Source of the DNA: Alkaliphilus sp. NP8 | GTDB lineage: Bacteria > Bacillota > Clostridia > Peptostreptococcales > Natronincolaceae | Direction of reading: 5' to 3' | Length of the DNA: 64,000 nt | Assembly: GCA_015978205.1 (NCBI GenBank) | Contig: JADWMM010000030.1 | Span: 29,116-93,115, forward strand | In this document: piece by piece, positions 29,477-37,950 of the stretch | Numbering within the stretch: the stretch's first letter is position 1 | Layout: each line of letters begins with the position of its first letter | Translations under genes and position numbers: made by a program | The notes under the pieces: generated by a model | The model's input: only the letters and a program-made list of their open reading frames with translations | Databases searched by the model: none | What the model was told of the DNA's origin: nothing

Positions 29477-30769
29477 TTACTCTACTAATAAATCCAAAGA
29501 GTCCGCTAATACATCTCCTAAATAATATCCTGCTTTCTTTGCTTCTTCTATTGTATTAGTTGTACTTCCAACTTCAATTAATGCAGAATAATCAGATAAA
29601 TACTGATTATATCTTCCATATTGAGCTACTAAAGGTTCTTTACTAAAACCAGGGTATTTACTATCACTTACACCCTTAATGAAATTAGCAAATTTTTCTA
29701 CTTCTTTTTTATTTTCAGTTCTTCCACCTATAACAAATTGAAATCTAGATGAATCTTCTCCATTTATTTTAATTCTATTCCTTTTAATCAAATTTGAGTC
29801 TATAGTTTCATATGCATCTCTATGTATATCTAAAACTACTTTTATTGATGGATTTTCTTTTAATATATTTTCTGCCGTAACAACTGACCTTCCATAGGAT
29901 CCATTATAAGAAGGATAGTCATGATAGGTACCATCATGTATTACATTGTATCCTCTTTTTTCTAACTCTTTTTTTATAGCTTGAGCTACAGCAATTACAG
30001 AATATTCTTTTCTTAAAGTATGGAAATTCCCTTCTTTGGCTGGCTTATAAGACTCTGTTCCATGTGTGTGATAAATTAAAACACTAGGTTTATCTTTTTC
30101 AACTTTTATACTTTTAGGTTTAGGTATATCTTTTATGTTTGCTTTTAAATTTGAATCCAAACTATCTACAACATCGTCTTCACCTATTATATATATTCCT
30201 TCTTTAACTTCTCTAAGGTCATCATCCTCTTCTAATTTATCTTCATCAATATAATATTCAGAGTCAACATTTGCATCTACTGTTGTTGTTTCTTCTTCCC
30301 CATCATAATTAACAAAATGAATTTCTCTGGACCAATCCTGTTCTACTTCTTCGTTATTGTTTTCCTTATTAGGCATATTAGCCATAACAGTTTCATGATG
30401 TGCAGCTAAAACTGGAAACTGAGCTTGTACAAAAGTTAAGGGATTCTTAATATCAATCTTAAATATATTATTTAACATTGAAGATGTTATATCCTTAACT
30501 GAAAAAATCGGATTATATTTTTTTTCAATATCTCTATTTGGAAACATATGCTGAACTGTCGTTTTCAAAAAATCATTATCTATCTTTTCATCATTATTTA
30601 TTTCTTTATTTAAATTTAAAGTTTGTACTTGATTACTTTCATAATAACTTGAATCCATAGATTGCTTGTTACCTATTAGTTTAGCCATAGAAAACAATAT
30701 TATCAAAATCAATAATGAAATAACAATGTTATAGTAAGCTTTTGATGACTTTTTTTTATAATTATTCAA
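29477..30769 (-). CDS. spoIIP: Stage II sporulation protein P
   Basis: Membrane-anchored cell-wall amidase/endopeptidase that, with SpoIID and SpoIIM, drives engulfment of the forespore. Of 430 residues, 12-30 form the anchor, then a Glu/Asp-rich linker and the amidase-3-like catalytic domain starting SVLIYHTHGTESYKP (zinc His) and including LDIHRDAYE and ALIEVGSTTNT. Start is TTG; its ribosome site AAGGTAGGTG sits inside the 3' arm of the gpr-spoIIP hairpin. Confidence 0.94.
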   Translation of the reverse strand: MNNYKKKSSKAYYNIVISLLILIILFSMAKLIGNKQSMDSSYYESNQVQTLNLNKEINNDEKIDNDFLKTTVQHMFPNRDIEKKYNPIFSVKDITSSMLNNIFKIDIKNPLTFVQAQFPVLAAHHETVMANMPNKENNNEEVEQDWSREIHFVNYDGEEETTTVDANVDSEYYIDEDKLEEDDDLREVKEGIYIIGEDDVVDSLDSNLKANIKDIPKPKSIKVEKDKPSVLIYHTHGTESYKPAKEGNFHTLRKEYSVIAVAQAIKKELEKRGYNVIHDGTYHDYPSYNGSYGRSVVTAENILKENPSIKVVLDIHRDAYETIDSNLIKRNRIKINGEDSSRFQFVIGGRTENKKEVEKFANFIKGVSDSKYPGFSKEPLVAQYGRYNQYLSDYSALIEVGSTTNTIEEAKKAGYYLGDVLADSLDLLVE

Positions 30770-30771
30770 TT

Positions 30772-30829
30772 AAAGCACCTACCTTTTCATAAGTATTATA
30801 TAAATAACTATGAAAAAAGTAGGTGCTTT
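30772..30829 (-). promoter_or_regulatory. Stem-loop between gpr and spoIIP covering the spoIIP ribosome site
   Basis: AAAGCACCTAC (30819-30829) pairs with GTAGGTGCTTT (30772-30782), extended inward by TTCATA/TATGAA. The 3' arm contains the spoIIP ribosome site and ends two bases before its TTG start (30767-30769). The 3' tail is AATTG, not a T-run, so a translation-blocking or processing hairpin is as likely as a terminator. Confidence 0.65.
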
Positions 30830-30844
30830 ATTCCCATAATAATT

Positions 30845-31819
30845 TTAATTTATATATCTATTAACATCTTTTAGGTCAATTCCTGGATGTACAGAAATAT
30901 TTATACCATTTGCAATTATTTGTGATAGATTAACAATTATCTCATCTACTTCTTTTGGGGTTACAATTATATTTGCACTATATGGTTCTAGTACCTCTCT
31001 TATCAATTGATATTTTTCTTCTTGTTTCAGTTCTTTTAACATATTATAAAATTGTGATCCAACTTTAGCTGCATTTGAAAAAGAATTAATCACTTTATCT
31101 ATAGTATCGCTAGTTAATGTTGCAGCATCAACTACTGTAGGCACCCCTACAGCTATAACTGGTACACCTAAATTTTCTTCATTTAAAGCTTTTCTTTTAT
31201 TTCCTAGTCCAGATCCAGGTGAAATACCAGTTGTTGAAATTTGTATAGTAGAGTTAACTCTTTCCATCTTTCTTGAAGCTAATGCATCTATAACAATAAC
31301 TATATCTGGCTTCGATTTTTCTACAATTCCTTTTACTACTTCACTAGTTTCTAAGCCTGTAGTCCCCATTACTCCAGGGGAAATAGCGCTTACTTCTGAT
31401 ACATCTGTATCCTCTTTTTTATTATAAAGTTGAAATAAATGTCTTGTAACAAATACTTTTGATACAACCTTAGGTCCTAAAGCATCTGGGGTTACATTCC
31501 AATTACCAAGACCTACTATAAGGGCTTTAAGGTTTTTCTTCTGAGGAACTAAAGCTTTAAGTTCCTTTGCTAAAAGTTGACTTGCTTCATCTTTAAAATC
31601 AGCATCTGCTTTTCTAAAACTACTGCTTTCCAATGTAATATAGCTACCTTTTGATTTGCCTATTATTTCAGCTCCTTCGTTATCTAACACCTCTACCCTT
31701 GTAACTAGCACATCTTTTATCTCTTCTTTATCCACAGATACTCCTGGAATTTCTACATTTTTTTCTTCTTTATAAATTTCTCTAGCCTCTAAAGCCAAGT
31801 CTGTACGTAAATTTAACAT
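30845..31819 (-). CDS. gpr: Germination protease GPR
   Basis: Degrades small acid-soluble spore proteins during germination. The 324-residue protein begins MLNLRTDLALEAREIY, the GPR propeptide/N-terminal signature, and contains VGLGNWNVTPDALGPKV and ISPGVMGTTGLET typical of the family. ATG start behind AGAGGTG. It is followed by spoIIP as in many Clostridia. Confidence 0.96.
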   Translation of the reverse strand: MLNLRTDLALEAREIYKEEKNVEIPGVSVDKEEIKDVLVTRVEVLDNEGAEIIGKSKGSYITLESSSFRKADADFKDEASQLLAKELKALVPQKKNLKALIVGLGNWNVTPDALGPKVVSKVFVTRHLFQLYNKKEDTDVSEVSAISPGVMGTTGLETSEVVKGIVEKSKPDIVIVIDALASRKMERVNSTIQISTTGISPGSGLGNKRKALNEENLGVPVIAVGVPTVVDAATLTSDTIDKVINSFSNAAKVGSQFYNMLKELKQEEKYQLIREVLEPYSANIIVTPKEVDEIIVNLSQIIANGINISVHPGIDLKDVNRYIN

Positions 31820-31928
31820 ATATTCACCTCTTTAAATAAATTATAAATATTTATTACCTTAATGCTTAGTATTTGTAAATTTATAATAATTATTGTAAAT
31901 AAAAAATTATTTAAAAAGTATACATTCC

Positions 31929-31957
31929 TTGTTTATTGTTAATAAAGAAAATATAAT
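31929..31957 (+). promoter_or_regulatory. Promoter of rpsT
   Basis: TTGTTT (31929-31934), 17-base spacer, TATAAT (31952-31957). Confidence 0.7.
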
Positions 31958-32032
31958 TTTATTTTTTATTGCATTATGCAAGCTTTTCTGATAAAATTAC
32001 ATGTGTTAATGACACACAAGGGGGTGAACATA

Positions 32033-32296
32033 TTGGCAAATATCAAATCTGCAAAGAAAAGAATCTTAGTTATCAATAAGAAAACAGCAAGAAATAAGAT
32101 GATTAAATCACAACTTAAGACTGCAGTCAGAAGATTTGAAGAAGCTTTAGCTGCTGAGAATTATGAAGAAGCAAAAACAAAGTTAAGATTTGTTGAAAAG
32201 AAACTTTCTCAAGCTGCTTCTAAAGGAACTATCCATAAGTCTACAGCATCAAGAAAAGTTTCTAGACTTGCTCAAAAACTTAACAAAGCAATGTAA
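32033..32296 (+). CDS. rpsT: 30S ribosomal protein S20
   Basis: An 87-residue basic helical protein starting MANIKSAKKRI, the canonical S20 start. The start codon is TTG at 32033, 5 bases after AGGGGGTGA. A longer frame from 31976 exists but would add 19 residues absent from S20 and has no ribosome site. S20 binds 16S rRNA early in assembly. Convergent with holA, as commonly seen (rpsT and holA adjacent). Confidence 0.97.
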   Translation: MANIKSAKKRILVINKKTARNKMIKSQLKTAVRRFEEALAAENYEEAKTKLRFVEKKLSQAASKGTIHKSTASRKVSRLAQKLNKAM

Positions 32297-32350
32297 TACC
32301 CCTTTATTAATTCTGATAAAACCGTGTCTTAGTGTTTGTAAATAAAAATC

Positions 32351-32376
32351 AAGCGTACAATTCTGTACGCTTTTTT
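32351..32376 (+). terminator. Terminator of rpsT
   Basis: AAGCGTACA/TGTACGCTT hairpin followed by six T on the plus strand; it may also serve holA from the other side. Confidence 0.85.
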
Positions 32377-32396
32377 GCTGTATATTTTTACTTTAA

Positions 32397-33431
32397 CTAT
32401 TTACAAATTTCCATAACCAACATTTCCATAGCCATTTTTTCATCCATCTTACTAGTCTTAATCATTATATCTACGTCTAAAAAAGTATTAAGAATCCCTC
32501 TCAATTCTTCTATAGAAAATCTTTTGCTTTGTGTTGCACATTTTGAAACTACAAATGGATGTAAATTTAATTTAGAAGCTATATTTTTACTTGTATATCC
32601 TTCATCTAGTAATAACTTTACAGAAAGAATATTTTTCATTTGATTTCCTAAGGTTGTTAATACTTTTAGAATAGGTTCTCCCTGCTCTAAAATATGATTT
32701 AATCTTTTAATAGATTCAGATGGATTGCGTTTTTCTACAGAATCTATTAGTTTAAATATATTGTTTTGAAAACTTGAACTTAATATTTTTTCTATATGAT
32801 CCTGTTCTAGTTTTTCTTCCTCTCCCATAAATGATATGACTTTTTTGACTTCATTTTCAACATCTAAAAGATTTTTAGATGCATTTTTTCCTAAGTAATC
32901 TAAATTGTTTTTTAGTATAGATAATTCCTTTACTTCTATAGACTTTCCGTAAGATTTAAATATCTTTTTTATCCATTTATTAAACTCATTATCATTAAGC
33001 TTTGTAAATTCTACTATATCACCATGATTCTTTATCTCTTTTACAATTTTTCTTCTCGTATCAATAGAAGAAACATCATAAAATACCACAGTTGCACTTT
33101 CAGGTATTTTTTTTATATAATCGACTATATAGTTTTGGTCTTCTTCAGAAAAGTTTTTAGACTTTCCTTTAAATATATCCAAACCTTTTATATACACCAA
33201 TTTTTTTTCAGACATAAAAGGCAATGTCTCACATGTATCTACTATTTTTTCTACACTAATTTCTTTAGCATCTAAAATTGTATAGTTAAGTTGTTCTAAA
33301 CTAGGATCTACCAATTTTCTTTTTAGTTTTTCTAAAGTGTCATTAATTAAATAAATTTCTTCACCATAAAACAAGTATACGTTTTTTATTTCATCTTTTT
33401 TTATACAATTTATTATATCCTTATAATTCAT
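32397..33431 (-). CDS. holA: DNA polymerase III delta subunit
   Basis: Clamp-loader subunit of 344 residues that opens the beta clamp. The N-terminal segment NVYLFYGEEIYLINDTLEKL and the C-terminal collar region match HolA (YqeN). Its start overlaps the comEC end by 11 bp. Confidence 0.93.
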   Translation of the reverse strand: MNYKDIINCIKKDEIKNVYLFYGEEIYLINDTLEKLKRKLVDPSLEQLNYTILDAKEISVEKIVDTCETLPFMSEKKLVYIKGLDIFKGKSKNFSEEDQNYIVDYIKKIPESATVVFYDVSSIDTRRKIVKEIKNHGDIVEFTKLNDNEFNKWIKKIFKSYGKSIEVKELSILKNNLDYLGKNASKNLLDVENEVKKVISFMGEEEKLEQDHIEKILSSSFQNNIFKLIDSVEKRNPSESIKRLNHILEQGEPILKVLTTLGNQMKNILSVKLLLDEGYTSKNIASKLNLHPFVVSKCATQSKRFSIEELRGILNTFLDVDIMIKTSKMDEKMAMEMLVMEICK

Positions 33432-34947
33432 AAGTTATCATTAACTCCTCTTTTAGGTTTTTACTTTCTTTTCTCTTATATAAAAAATATATAGTACCAA
33501 GAAGTATATAATAGCACGCTATATATTTAAATTTTATTTGATTAACTTCAAAGCTTCCATATGGTATTATGGCACATTTCATAGATATCCAATTAATATA
33601 ACTTAAAAGTGAATTACTTATTTGATTTATAAAAAAACCTAATTCAAAGGATATTAATCCAACTGAAATACCTATAAATAATATAGATAATATAGGTCCT
33701 AATAAAGGTACAATTAAAAGATTTGTAACTAAAGATATTACAGATATTTGATTAAAATAATATGCCATAATAGGCAATGTGCCTATTTGAGCTGATAATG
33801 TAATTGCTACTAATGGAGCTAAAAATCCTATTTTTTCACCTAATTTTTTGTTTATAATAGGGCTTAAAAGCAATATACTTAATGTTGCTACAAATGATAA
33901 TTGAAAAGAAATAGAAAAAATAGATAGCGGCCTATAAATTAGTAACATACACGCTATAAAAAACAATGCATTTATACTATCATATCTTCTATTTAAAAAG
34001 TAAGCCATAACATATAATGCATACATACTAACTGCTCTTACTATTGATACAGGGAAGTAAACCATATATGAATAAAAAATTAAGATTAAAATTACTAAAC
34101 ATAATCTTGTATTTCTTCCAACCTTAATTAGTTTTAAAGCATTATCTATTATAATTACTATTAATCCAACATGCAAGCCAGAAACTGCCATTATGTGTGC
34201 AGTACCTGTTTTAGAAAATATATCGAGTTTTTCCTCAGATAAATATCCTTGATTACCAAAAACTATACTTTTAGCTATATCACCATTTTCAGAATCTAAA
34301 GTACTATCTAGAAAATCTTCTATGTATATTTTTATTTTATAGCTTTTCTGTCTAAATTTATTTTTTCTATAATCAGATGTGCTATTTATTTCTATATTTT
34401 CTATGCCTGCTTCTAATATATATTCTATACCTTTACTTTTCAAAAAAAGCTCATAACTATTTAATTCATTTTCACTGGTCCTTTTTAATACTTTTGTTAT
34501 ATTACTACTTCTTATCTCTATTATATCATCTATAAGAAGTTCAGCACTATTAAGTGTTGATTCATATATTTTGAGTTGAGATTTTTTATATACTTTAATA
34601 TTTTTATTGCTTTTCTCTAAATATAAATCTATTATTTCTACCTCATATACACTAAAACCTTTTTTAAAAGACCCTTCATTCAAAATTCTAGCATTAATTA
34701 TCACATTTTGGGGAGCAGATACTACTAGTATATCTCCTATAATACTGTGGTTATAAAGATAGTACCCTAATATACTTGTTGTTATAAGGATAGAAATTAC
34801 AAATCCTTCTTCAGTAAACAAAAATACAATTAAAGATATAATTAGTGAATAAAATACAAAGTTTAAAGAAATAGAATATTCAAAAATATGAGCAGATAAA
34901 ATTCCACTAAAAAGAAAAATACATAAAGTAACAAAGGGCCTCTTCAA
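33421..34947 (-). CDS. comEC: ComEC/Rec2-type membrane protein without the metallo-beta-lactamase domain
   Basis: The 508-residue protein has an N-terminal DUF4131-like region with membrane helices and an OB-like loop (about 70-180), then the ComEC channel core with HIMAVSGLHVGL at 251-262 and about eight further helices. In Bacillus, ComEC forms the DNA uptake channel and ends in a metallo-beta-lactamase (MBL) domain; here the protein stops after the last helix and a short Lys/Glu tail. A separate MBL lipoprotein lies 620 bp upstream on the other strand. TTG start behind GGAGGG. Truncation by frameshift is unlikely because the end overlaps holA cleanly. Confidence 0.88.
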   Translation of the reverse strand: MKRPFVTLCIFLFSGILSAHIFEYSISLNFVFYSLIISLIVFLFTEEGFVISILITTSILGYYLYNHSIIGDILVVSAPQNVIINARILNEGSFKKGFSVYEVEIIDLYLEKSNKNIKVYKKSQLKIYESTLNSAELLIDDIIEIRSSNITKVLKRTSENELNSYELFLKSKGIEYILEAGIENIEINSTSDYRKNKFRQKSYKIKIYIEDFLDSTLDSENGDIAKSIVFGNQGYLSEEKLDIFSKTGTAHIMAVSGLHVGLIVIIIDNALKLIKVGRNTRLCLVILILIFYSYMVYFPVSIVRAVSMYALYVMAYFLNRRYDSINALFFIACMLLIYRPLSIFSISFQLSFVATLSILLLSPIINKKLGEKIGFLAPLVAITLSAQIGTLPIMAYYFNQISVISLVTNLLIVPLLGPILSILFIGISVGLISFELGFFINQISNSLLSYINWISMKCAIIPYGSFEVNQIKFKYIACYYILLGTIYFLYKRKESKNLKEELMITYEL

Positions 34948-35061
34948 TTTAATCCCTCCTCATCTTCATGTATTTTTCTACATATAATATTAAATTTCCT
35001 TTTTATTTTTTAATTTTAAGCGTAAATTATCAGATATATCATTATAGAGACTTTATAATTA

Positions 35062-35337
35062 TTATCTTAAAGAGTCTGGATGGTTTGTGTGGTCATTTCC
35101 TATATAGTTTAAGTCTGCTTTTATATTAATACTATGGTTACCTTTATCATAATTCACTTTTACATTCTCAGCTCTTCCATCGTCTTGATAATGTTCTAAA
35201 TACAAATCTAAAATATTATAAGCTTCCTTTTCTGTAACATCTTTGTACAAATTAAAATATTCCTCTTCTGGTATTTCTAAATATAAATCATAGCCTTCTT
35301 TCTTTCTTATTCTTCTATCTATTATACTATTTATCAA
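35062..35337 (-). CDS. Hypothetical small acidic protein
   Basis: I do not recognise a family. The 91 residues are soluble, Asp/Glu/Tyr-rich (EIPEEEYFNLYKDVTEKEAY), with an alpha-beta pattern and no Cys or membrane helix. TTG start behind GGTGGAG. It lies between the ComEC channel gene and the divergent MBL lipoprotein gene. Confidence 0.5.
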   Translation of the reverse strand: MINSIIDRRIRKKEGYDLYLEIPEEEYFNLYKDVTEKEAYNILDLYLEHYQDDGRAENVKVNYDKGNHSINIKADLNYIGNDHTNHPDSLR

Positions 35338-35566
35338 TAGTCTCCACCTTTCTATTATTTAATATATTTAGTTTCTTTATTATTTTTCCTTATTTTGAAA
35401 AATATATTAAAACAAATTATAATACATTAATTACCATATTTGTTTGATTATATATTATAATTAAATCAAGATATTTTTAAAGAATTAAGATCATTAACTA
35501 TAATTTCAAAATATATTAATTTAAGTTTTGGTTATATTTACATAAAATAAATAAAGAGGTGTTGAT

Positions 35567-36463
35567 ATGAAAGCTTTTAATAAGATTAAGTTTGTTAGTG
35601 TAATTATTTTGTTATTAATTTTTGTTTCATTTATATTAACTTCTTGTAGTAATCCATACTCTAACCTTTTATCTATACATATGATAGATGTAGATCAGGG
35701 AGAAAGTATTTTAATAATAACACCTAGTAACAAGACTATTTTAATAGATGGTGGCGAAAGTTCTCAATCTAGAAAAATAAAATCCTACTTAACTAAACAC
35801 CGAGTAAAGAAAATTGATTTACTTGTAGCTACTCATCCTCATTCAGATCATATCGGAGGATTATCAGATATTATTAATAATTTTAAAGTAGAAAAAATTT
35901 TCATGCCTAAAAAAATACATACAAGTATAGCTTTTGAAAACTTACTTAATACTATTCAGAATAAAAATCTTAATATCAATAATCCCAAATTAAATACTAC
36001 TATGGAATTTGACAAAGATATCAATCTGCACTTTTTAGGTCCAGTTAGAGACTATGGAGAAAATTTAAATTTATGGAGCATAGTTTTCAGACTGGATTTT
36101 AAAAACAAGTCCTTCTTATTTACTGGAGATATGGAAAAAGAAGCTGAAAATGATTTAATCAATAAATATGGAAAAGAATACTTGAAAGCTAATGTATTAA
36201 AAGTCGGACATCATGGAAGCAACACTTCCAGTTCTGAAGTTTTTTTACGTTATACTAATCCTGAAGTTGCTATTATTTCTGTAGGCAATAACAATCCCTA
36301 TGGGCACCCCCATAGGGATATTATAGAACGACTCGAAAATCACAGAATATTAATTTATCGTACAGATATTCAAAATAATGTTGTATTATTAAGTGATGGA
36401 ATAGAAATTTGGTCTAACCAAACTCCTACTAATAGAAAATATAATTCTCAAAAACTTCCTTAG
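35567..36463 (+). CDS. Lipoprotein metallo-beta-lactamase related to the ComEC C-terminal domain
   Basis: The 298-residue protein has a signal peptide ending in the lipobox LTSC (Cys27), so it is anchored outside. The mature part is an MBL fold: MIDVDQGESILI, ATHPHSDHIGG (metal His90, His92, Asp94, His95), FTGDME and VGHHGSNTSSS. This layout (VGQGD-like start, HGS motif) is that of the ComEC/Rec2 C-terminal domain. With a ComEC lacking this domain nearby, it may supply the nuclease-like activity in trans; that link is inference. ATG start behind AGAGGTG. Confidence 0.85.
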   Translation: MKAFNKIKFVSVIILLLIFVSFILTSCSNPYSNLLSIHMIDVDQGESILIITPSNKTILIDGGESSQSRKIKSYLTKHRVKKIDLLVATHPHSDHIGGLSDIINNFKVEKIFMPKKIHTSIAFENLLNTIQNKNLNINNPKLNTTMEFDKDINLHFLGPVRDYGENLNLWSIVFRLDFKNKSFLFTGDMEKEAENDLINKYGKEYLKANVLKVGHHGSNTSSSEVFLRYTNPEVAIISVGNNNPYGHPHRDIIERLENHRILIYRTDIQNNVVLLSDGIEIWSNQTPTNRKYNSQKLP

Positions 36464-37106
36464 CCCAATTTTCACCTAAAAACTTCTTTACAGCTGTAAA
36501 CCCATAATCTTGTTTGTAAAATCTATTTTTAAAATCCTTTAACCATTTCTGGTAAGCAGCTGCATCTTGTTCTGTTGCTTCTGAACTTGCCTCTAAACCC
36601 TTATACCAGCTTTTAAACAGATTAAACACCCTTTCATAAGCTTTATCTATATCTGTTGTTCTAACTAAACCATTAAAGGAATTTAAAATAACATCATCCT
36701 TTAAGAACTCTTGAGGATCGAAATCTTGAATCAAAATATTTGAATACTCTTTATCTAAATTCAAAAGATGATGGAAATCATTTATTTTATCTATATCTTC
36801 ATTTTTATAAAATCCATAATTCACAACAACTAGTAGTCTTTTAGGCGCAGAGATTATCTGGTATAAAAAAGTGGGATATACTAGTGACTTTTCTGGATAT
36901 GCTATTCCAAAATCATAATAATACATATTTAAACCTTTAACTGTCATTTGTACAAATTTATTTAAATTTTTACCTTCGAATACATTAAGAGTTCCTTTCG
37001 AAACTATACGATTTTTAAAGCTTATTTTCTTCGGTATTTCAACTTTAAACATAGGCTCATACTCTTCAATGTAATGTGCAATATTATATACTGGTATCGG
37101 TACCAA
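36429..37106 (-). CDS. Possible ferredoxin-dependent bilin reductase-like protein
   Basis: The 225-residue soluble protein has no obvious common family. Its C-terminus FLGENWAKEVFENYIF (209-224) lines up without gaps with the PcyA C-terminal AFGVDWAENYMTTVLF as I recall it, preceded by a Tyr-Gln-Lys helix as in bilin reductases. Residues 69-85 (YP......P.F..QI) fit the FP......P.FG.DL stretch. The PcyA catalytic His and Asp would be Phe and Gln here, so activity on bilins is doubtful. TTG start behind AGGAGG. Its 3' end overlaps the convergent MBL gene by 35 bp. No heme oxygenase gene is in the window. Confidence 0.5.
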   Translation of the reverse strand: MVPIPVYNIAHYIEEYEPMFKVEIPKKISFKNRIVSKGTLNVFEGKNLNKFVQMTVKGLNMYYYDFGIAYPEKSLVYPTFLYQIISAPKRLLVVVNYGFYKNEDIDKINDFHHLLNLDKEYSNILIQDFDPQEFLKDDVILNSFNGLVRTTDIDKAYERVFNLFKSWYKGLEASSEATEQDAAAYQKWLKDFKNRFYKQDYGFTAVKKFLGENWAKEVFENYIFY

Positions 37107-37239
37107 TTTAAAAACCTCCTATTTTAACATATTTAATTTGTTAATACTATATAATTCAATATTAATATAGAACTTCCTTCTAATATTTAAGTATAATAAT
37201 ATAATTTCTTAAAAAAATAATTTTTATTTCCTTATTGTG

Positions 37240-37268
37240 TTGTAAAAAAAACTTTAAACGTGTATTAT
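37240..37268 (+). promoter_or_regulatory. Promoter of the 155-residue protein gene
   Basis: TTGTAA, 17-base spacer, TATTAT; the gene starts 38 bp downstream. Confidence 0.55.
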
Positions 37269-37306
37269 AGTTTAAGGTAATATTTTAAGCTGTTAGGAGG
37301 ATTACT

Positions 37307-37774
37307 TTGGCAAAAGTTATATCATTAAATGAGTATATTACACATAAAAAGAAAAAACAAAATTCTAAAAAATCCTTAACTCATCCTATTTGGTTCCATG
37401 AAATTAGTAGTGGGATTAAGTCATTAGCATTGAGAGATAAAGATTTAATATTCGATAATATTAAATATAATTACTACGATGAGTATTTGTATTATATAAA
37501 TATAAACCATGTAGATATGGATAAATATACATTCGAAGACTATTTAAAGGATAATATAGACTTAGATGAACCTTTTGAAATAGTCCACGGTATAGAATTT
37601 TCTAAAGGCTATGACCTAAATAAATTATCGGAAAATGATTGGCAGAACATAGCAGATATTATAGTTCGTATAAGTATGTCCACTATTTTATTTGAAGAAG
37701 ACTGTATAATACAACCAGATGAATTAGCTGATGATTATGATTGGGATAGCATAGGCTTTGATTATAACTTTTAA
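37307..37774 (+). CDS. Hypothetical acidic protein, 155 residues
   Basis: I do not recognise a family. It starts MAKVISLNEYITHKKKKQ, a short basic leader, followed by an acidic, Tyr/Asp-rich soluble body with a C-terminus DDYDWDSIGFDYNF. No membrane helix, no Cys pairs. TTG start 6-7 bases after AGGAGG. It has its own promoter and a strong terminator, so it is a single-gene unit. The leader resembles that of the protein at 50052-50501 (IIDINDYKITK). Confidence 0.55.
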   Translation: MAKVISLNEYITHKKKKQNSKKSLTHPIWFHEISSGIKSLALRDKDLIFDNIKYNYYDEYLYYININHVDMDKYTFEDYLKDNIDLDEPFEIVHGIEFSKGYDLNKLSENDWQNIADIIVRISMSTILFEEDCIIQPDELADDYDWDSIGFDYNF

Positions 37775-37823
37775 TTTATAATATAACTGAAACAAAACAT
37801 TTTAATATACTTATATATACTAT

Positions 37824-37873
37824 AAAGACTTAAAATTTAGATTAACTTTTCTCTAAATTTTAAGTCTTTATTT
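37824..37873 (+). terminator. Terminator after the 155-residue protein gene
   Basis: Eighteen-bp perfect stem (AAAGACTTAAAATTTAGA and complement), 10-base loop, then ATTTATATT. Confidence 0.8.
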
Positions 37874-37950
37874 ATATTAATTTTTGAGTTTATTATTAAC
37901 TTAATCATTATCATCATATATATATACATATAATTTATAGAGGTGATGTT

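Noticed and set aside
31976..32032. N-terminal extension of rpsT (19 residues upstream of the TTG start)
   Set aside because: S20 proteins begin at MANIKSAKK; the TTG at 32033 has a strong ribosome site, the upstream frame has none.
33421..34947. ComEC as a frameshifted pseudogene
   Set aside because: The frame ends in a short charged tail and overlaps holA by 11 bp as a normal gene junction; no MBL-like sequence continues in another frame.
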